The notes under the pieces: generated by a model
Databases searched by the model: none
Seen by the model: the letters and a program-made list of their open reading frames with translations, nothing else
Told to the model about the DNA's origin: nothing
Source: an uncultured Lachnospiraceae bacterium
GTDB taxonomy: Bacteria; Bacillota_A; Clostridia; Lachnospirales; Lachnospiraceae
Length of the DNA stretch: 17,015 bases
Assembly: GCA_947175285.1 (NCBI GenBank)
Contig: CAMWMM010000039.1
Location: 1 to 17,015, forward strand
Reading direction: 5' to 3'
Translations under genes and position numbers: made by a program
Shown here: one piece after another, positions 15,083 through 17,015 of the stretch
How positions within the stretch are numbered: position 1 is the first letter of the stretch
Layout of the letters: each line of letters begins with the position of its first letter

Positions 15083-15348
15083 ATCGAATTTAACCCCACC
15101 GAACTCAAATGTCTTAATCTTCTGTATCCCTTCGTGTAAGTTGTATTTAGTATTTCATTTAGTGCTTCATTGAACTCCTGTTTCGTAGCAAAAGCTATCA
15201 CTTGCACAATATCACTGTAATTTTGACTATTATCTTTTATAATACTGTCGCAATCCAAATGCTCACTTACAAATTTTGAATAATCAATGGCATAGGGTTC
15301 TTCATAAAATGCAATACCATCTTTAACTGTATATTTAGGTTCTGTCAT
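15076..15348 (-). CDS. N-terminal part of a frameshifted retropepsin-like gene
   Basis: A 90-residue frame with a good start: AAAGGGG lies about 9 bases upstream and a strong promoter precedes it. Residues 1-72 (ending NTTYTKG) look like an acidic, mainly helical soluble domain of unknown type. The last 17 residues (YRRLRHLSSVGLNSIW) look out of frame. The following protease frame takes over naturally after a one-base insertion at GGG (15128-15130), giving a continuous product of about 254 residues. The two frames overlap by 7 bases. This could be a real mutation, a sequencing error or, less likely, a programmed shift; no classical slippery heptamer is seen. Confidence 0.6.
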   Translation of the reverse strand: MTEPKYTVKDGIAFYEEPYAIDYSKFVSEHLDCDSIIKDNSQNYSDIVQVIAFATKQEFNEALNEILNTTYTKGYRRLRHLSSVGLNSIW

Positions 15349-15383
15349 TGTAGAATCGCCCCTTTCTTAATGTCTTCTTTTTT

Positions 15384-15412
15384 ATTATACTGCAAATACC
15401 CGAAAAAATCAA
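15384..15412 (-). promoter_or_regulatory. Sigma-A promoter for the retropepsin-like gene
   Basis: On the minus strand TTGATT (15412-15407) and TATAAT (15389-15384) are 17 bases apart, 36 bases before the start codon. The rest of 15413-15577 is AT-rich. It holds a 7-bp inverted repeat (AAATATT at 15497-15503, AATATTT at 15508-15514) that may be chance, and presumably the promoter of the divergent gene, which I could not place with confidence. Confidence 0.65.
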
Positions 15413-15577
15413 AACTCCCACGGCAAATTCCCATCGTTTTCCATCCATAAATATCCAAAATCTGGTTTCGTAATCTCTTTTTATATGTTATGATACAAAT
15501 ATTAATAAATATTTTTACTACATATCATCAAAACAAAAAGATATTAAATAAAATATAGACTGCAAAGGAAGCAAAAC

Positions 15578-16630
15578 ATGGGATTATTTACAAAAAGTAT
15601 AGGTTCAGTATTTTTAAAAGAAACAAGTGATGCAGAAACATATATCGCAAAACTTCAAAATCTTTTATCAGAGGCAGAGGGTGAAAGCGCAAATCTAATT
15701 AAAGAACAGATTAGCATTGCAAACGCCGGAAAATATGGTGAATCCAATATTGCCTTTGAGCTAAAAAACAGCGGAATGGACATGTATATTCTTCATGATA
15801 TTTACTTAGAATATGGTGACTTATCCGCCCAGATTGATTTCTTGGTCATTACACGGAAATGCATATATATCATTGAATGCAAAAATCTAATTGGGAATAT
15901 TGAAATTGACAATACAGGAGCATTTATACGAAAGTATGAAATTTCCGGTAAATATAAAAGAGAGGGTATTTATTCTCCCATAACACAAAATCAAAGACAT
16001 TTGCAGGTATTAAAGGAAGTTCACAAAAATAATCTAAAAAATTTCTTGGGAAAAATTTTATTTGAAAAATCTTTTGAAAACTATTATCAATCCATTGTAG
16101 TTTTGGCTAATCCCAAAACCTGCTTAGAGGCAAGATATGCACCTAAAGAAATCAAACAGCAGGTAATACGCGCTGATCAGCTTATTTCATATATCAAAAA
16201 GAAAGATGACTCAATCGCAGATGAAATGAGTAATAAAGTTATGCTTAATCTGGCAAATTTCTATCTCGAACAAAATAAACCGGAACGCTCTGATTATGCC
16301 CAAAAATATGAAAAGCTTTTACAGAATATCAATCATCCGGTATCCTTTACAGACAATAAAAATCTTTCAAACGAACAGGCGGTTTCAACTACCGATAATT
16401 TTACAAAAAACAAAGAAGATATCACAAGAAACTTAAAAGAATATCGTCTTAAACAAAGTCGAGCAGAAAAAACAAAACCATATTATATTTTTACTGACGC
16501 GCAAATGAAAGATTTATTAAGCGAAATGCCACGAACAAAAGAAGCCTTATTAAAAGTTCCCGGATTTGGCAATGTTAAAGTCGAAAAATATGGTGATGAT
16601 ATTATCCAAATACTGTGGGAAAAAGGTTAA
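15578..16630 (+). CDS. NERD nuclease-related domain protein with C-terminal HRDC
   Basis: A 350-residue soluble protein. The NERD domain (about 47-160) has the restriction-endonuclease-like residues Glu55 (GKYGESNIAFEL), Asp87 (QIDFLVI) and Glu100-x-Lys102 (YIIECKN), so a PD-(D/E)xK nuclease core appears intact. A low-complexity linker (about 250-282) leads to an HRDC-type helical domain (about 283-348, with KEALLKVPGFGNVKVEKYG), a nucleic-acid binding module of RecQ-like proteins. I infer a DNA-processing role; the substrate is unknown. It is divergent from the retropepsin-like gene in an AT-rich stretch that suggests horizontal transfer. The start ATG follows AAAGGAAG by 6 bases. Confidence 0.88.
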   Translation: MGLFTKSIGSVFLKETSDAETYIAKLQNLLSEAEGESANLIKEQISIANAGKYGESNIAFELKNSGMDMYILHDIYLEYGDLSAQIDFLVITRKCIYIIECKNLIGNIEIDNTGAFIRKYEISGKYKREGIYSPITQNQRHLQVLKEVHKNNLKNFLGKILFEKSFENYYQSIVVLANPKTCLEARYAPKEIKQQVIRADQLISYIKKKDDSIADEMSNKVMLNLANFYLEQNKPERSDYAQKYEKLLQNINHPVSFTDNKNLSNEQAVSTTDNFTKNKEDITRNLKEYRLKQSRAEKTKPYYIFTDAQMKDLLSEMPRTKEALLKVPGFGNVKVEKYGDDIIQILWEKG

Positions 16631-16713
16631 TACTATGGCAAACACCGCAATTTAGTGCTCACCTGGGAAGTGATATCAAAAGCAAAAATTTCCCTGCTGT
16701 CGTTTGTTTTACA

Positions 16714-16745
16714 CAAAAATAGAGCGCATAGATTTCTATACGCTC
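16714..16745 (-). terminator. Terminator after the Cys/His-repeat gene
   Basis: On the minus strand GAGCGTATAGA (16745-16735) pairs with TCTATGCGCTC (16732-16722), with one G-U pair and a tiny two-base loop, followed by TATTTTTGT. It lies about 35 bases past the stop at 16779 and serves the gene entering from the right edge. Confidence 0.75.
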
Positions 16746-16778
16746 CAACACTATTGAATTATTTTATTAACTTGACTC

Positions 16779-17015
16779 TCAATGATGACCGCTTCCATGA
16801 CCGGACTTATGATGCTCCCCGCTACTTTCACTGCTTCCGCTGCTTTCGTGATCTCCTCCATGGCTGTGATCTCCAGTCTGCGTACACCCCGATACTCCGC
16901 AGGAATTGTGCGTGTGGCTTTCCATCTGTGTGCAACCTGATACCCCGCAGGAGTTATGCGCGTGGCTTTCTGTCTGCGTACAGCCTGATACCCCACAGGT
17001 GTGGTATGCATGCCC
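16779..17015 (-). CDS. Cys/His-rich 16-residue repeat protein (5' end outside window)
   Basis: The frame has no start in the window, so it is partial at its N-terminus; 78 residues are visible before the TGA at 16779-16781. Three full copies of a 16-residue unit begin at visible residues 7, 23 and 39, each with CGVSGCTQ and then H-x-H. The residues just before belong to a fourth, degenerate copy. The pattern C-x4-C-x5-H-x-H repeats exactly every 48 bases. The tail (about 50-78) is Gly/Ser/His-rich and ends GHGSGHH. The spacing suggests metal binding, probably zinc, but no named family is recognised. An ATG-initiated frame on the same strand (16751-17011) is longer but gives only a basic, repetitive shadow product. 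Confidence 0.7.
   Translation of the reverse strand, partial: GHAYHTCGVSGCTQTESHAHNSCGVSGCTQMESHTHNSCGVSGCTQTGDHSHGGDHESSGSSESSGEHHKSGHGSGHH

Noticed and set aside
16751..17011. 86-residue minus-strand frame with an ATG start
   Set aside because: It is the shadow of the repeat in the overlapping frame; its product lacks any conserved Cys/His pattern and the real frame stays open to the window edge.

Overview
The window looks like a chromosomal segment of a low-to-mid GC Gram-positive Clostridia, most likely a Lachnospiraceae-type gut anaerobe. The grounds are the T-box leader, strong AGGAGG-type ribosome sites, the gatCAB transamidation pathway beside aspS, the DapL route to diaminopimelate, and membrane proteins of kinds familiar from that family. 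This is a judgement from gene content, not a database match.

Layout. 1-1475 holds two divergent small membrane proteins sharing an interleaved promoter region at 583-626. 1436-7182 is a minus-strand tRNA-charging block: T-box leader, aspS, a gap with two long palindromic elements, then gatC-gatA-gatB. AspRS and GatCAB together would make Asn-tRNA(Asn) (and GatCAB makes Gln-tRNA(Gln)). AspRS has a His at a position linked to relaxed tRNA specificity, and the T-box has a GAAC quartet in its likely specifier loop (AAC for Asn overlapping GAA for Glu).

7241-12163 is a minus-strand envelope or stress block: ECF sigma factor with an overlapping membrane anti-sigma-like gene, then a second ECF sigma factor, a soluble beta-repeat protein of unknown function, and a von Willebrand A lipoprotein of the YfbK type. 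The lipoprotein's ribosome site lies in one arm of a long inverted repeat. 12259-14363 is dapF-dapL, converting tetrahydrodipicolinate to LL- and then meso-diaminopimelate for lysine and peptidoglycan. Three tandem covarying palindromes lie directly downstream of the dapF -10 box.

14585-16630 is visibly AT-richer and looks accessory: a retropepsin-like protease gene apparently split by a one-base frameshift, and a divergent NERD-HRDC protein. At the right edge the real coding frame is a Cys/His-rich 16-residue repeat protein (16779 to beyond 17015, minus), not the longer ATG-initiated frame that overlaps it.

Best candidates for something undescribed are the two-sigma/beta-repeat/VWA lipoprotein block, the triple palindrome before dapF, the C-x4-C-x5-H-x-H repeat protein, and the palindromic element that may supply the gatCAB promoter.
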